Source: Gemmatimonadales bacterium | Lineage (GTDB): Bacteria > Gemmatimonadota > Gemmatimonadetes > Gemmatimonadales > GWC2-71-9 | Length of the DNA stretch: 6,428 nucleotides | Assembly: GCA_013813675.1 (NCBI GenBank) | Contig: JACCRH010000317.1 | Location: 1-6,428 of the forward strand | Reading direction: 5' to 3' | Shown here: in pieces, positions 5,472 through 6,428 of the stretch | Position numbering within the stretch: the first letter of the stretch is position 1 | Layout: the number at the start of each line of letters is the position of its first letter | Notes under the pieces: model-generated | The model's database searches: none | What the model was told of the DNA's origin: nothing | What the model saw: the letters and a program-made list of their open reading frames with translations, nothing else | Position numbers and translations under genes: made by a program

Positions 5472-6428
5472 ATCGGTCTCGAGACCCGGATCCAGGCCGC
5501 CGTCGGAGACACCTACCACGTCCTGAGGGAGCTCGGGGGCGGTGGGATGAGCCGCGTCTTCCTCGCCGAGGAGACGCGGCTCTCGCGTCAGGTGGTGATC
5601 AAGGTGCTCCCGCCGGAGATGGGGGCCGGGGTCAACGCGGAGCGGTTCGAGCAGGAGATCCGGCTCGCGGCGAGACTGCAGCACCCGCACATCGTCCCGC
5701 TTCTCACGGCGGGCGCCTCGGGCGACCTCCTCTACTACATCATGCCGTTCATCGCCGGGGAGTCGCTCCGGGCAAAGCTCGCGCGGGAGGGTGAGCTGCC
5801 GGTGACCGAAGTGGTTCGCGTGCTCCGCGAGGTGACCGATGCGCTCGCGTATGCCCACCGGAACGGGGTGGTGCATCGCGATATCAAGCCGGAGAACGTG
5901 CTCATGTCGGAGGGGCACGCCGTGATCACCGACTTCGGGGTGGCCAAGGCGGTGAGCGCCTCGAGCGGCGGCTCGCTGACCTCGCTCGGCGTCGCCCTGG
6001 GCACCCCGGCGTACATGGCTCCGGAACAGGCCGCCGCCGATCCCCACGTGGACCACCGCGCCGACCTCTATGCGGTGGGCGTGCTCGCCTACGAGATGTT
6101 ATGCGGGCGGACGCCGTTCGTCGCGGCCAGCCCCCAGGCGATGCTGGCGGCACACATCACCCAGGTGCCGGACCCGGTTCTCCGACACCGGAGCACCGTC
6201 TCGGCGGCGCTCAGCACGGCCATCATGCGCTGCCTGGAGAAACGTGCCGCCGACCGGTGGCAGAGCGCGGGCGAGCTGGCAGCCCAGCTCGAGTCCGCCG
6301 CCACCACGAGCGGCGGCCACGCGCCGACCGGCGCCGGTTTCGCCTACCCCAGCGGGAATGAGACCGCGATCCGGCAGGGACATCCCGCCCGGGTAGCCGC
6401 GCTGTTCGCCGCCGGATCCGTGCTGGTG
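5472..6428 (+). CDS. Serine/threonine protein kinase, Hanks type (3'-truncated; start codon unclear)
   Basis: A frame open from 5442 to the window edge encodes a complete kinase domain that transfers phosphate from ATP to Ser/Thr of unknown targets. Counting from 5472, the glycine loop is LGGGGMSRVF (21-30), with Ser27 where a third loop Gly is common. Lys44 is in VVIKVL, the helix-C Glu62 is in RFEQEIRLAARLQHP, HRDIKPEN is 135-142 (Asp137), DFG is 154-156, GTPAYMAPEQ is 177-186, DLYAVGVLAYE is 198-208 and Arg262 is in DRWQS. All catalytic residues are present, and HRD marks an RD kinase likely activated by phosphorylation of its Ser/Thr-rich loop (SASSGGSLTS). A linker then leads to a hydrophobic start (VAALFAAGSVLV, 308-319), probably a membrane helix with a sensor or repeat domain beyond the window. 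The first canonical start, ATG 5547, would remove the N-lobe strand before the loop. ATC 5472 is my best guess because of AGGAG upstream. Confidence 0.9.
   Translation, partial: MGLETRIQAAVGDTYHVLRELGGGGMSRVFLAEETRLSRQVVIKVLPPEMGAGVNAERFEQEIRLAARLQHPHIVPLLTAGASGDLLYYIMPFIAGESLRAKLAREGELPVTEVVRVLREVTDALAYAHRNGVVHRDIKPENVLMSEGHAVITDFGVAKAVSASSGGSLTSLGVALGTPAYMAPEQAAADPHVDHRADLYAVGVLAYEMLCGRTPFVAASPQAMLAAHITQVPDPVLRHRSTVSAALSTAIMRCLEKRAADRWQSAGELAAQLESAATTSGGHAPTGAGFAYPSGNETAIRQGHPARVAALFAAGSVLV

Noticed and set aside
5926..6396. Frames 5926-6153 (-), 6070-6396 (+), 6099-6383 (-) and 6101-6361 (+) as genes.
   Set aside because: All lie within the kinase domain, which has complete catalytic motifs in the third frame; these are shadows.

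Overview
The window is about 70% G+C by eye and carries eight genes, all on the + strand and tightly packed. The proteins are ordinary bacterial housekeeping enzymes except the last. That one is an Hanks-type Ser/Thr kinase whose wording (GGGGMSRVF, GTPAYMAPEQAAADPHVDHRADLY, a C-terminal tail leading into a membrane segment) matches the large kinase families I associate with Gemmatimonadota. I therefore infer a Gemmatimonadota or related soil/sediment bacterium. This rests on protein resemblance only, as there is no rRNA here.

Layout: (1) 1-369, the 3' end of a single-domain TsaC/YrdC threonylcarbamoyl-AMP synthase (tRNA t6A modification). (2) 388-846, a low-molecular-weight phosphatase of the YwlE type, probably a protein-arginine phosphatase. 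(3) 843-1646, shikimate dehydrogenase aroE. (4) 1630-2364, a ComF-family phosphoribosyltransferase-like protein. (5) 2387-3400, NAD-type GAPDH. (6) 3397-4587, phosphoglycerate kinase. (7) 4580-5335, triosephosphate isomerase. (8) 5336-5471, a 136-nt spacer holding a long perfect palindrome. (9) 5472 to the window end, the N-terminal kinase domain of a Ser/Thr protein kinase that runs off the edge.

Genes 2 to 4 overlap one another (4 and 17 nt). gap, pgk and tpiA form a second coupled block (overlaps of 4 and 8 nt) starting behind a good Shine-Dalgarno 22 nt after comF. The whole stretch 1-5335 could be one transcript. gap, pgk and tpiA encode consecutive central steps of glycolysis/gluconeogenesis, so overlap would help keep their output matched. 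The palindrome after tpiA marks the end of this block and the start of an unrelated kinase gene.

I found no convincing new biological system. The points most worth a second look are the kinase frame, which has no ATG/GTG/TTG start upstream of its glycine-rich loop; the palindromic repeat before it, which creates spurious ORFs on both strands; and the Thr11 signature of the phosphatase. No gene-free stretch exceeds 300 bases, and I saw no tRNA, rRNA, CRISPR array or insertion sequence.
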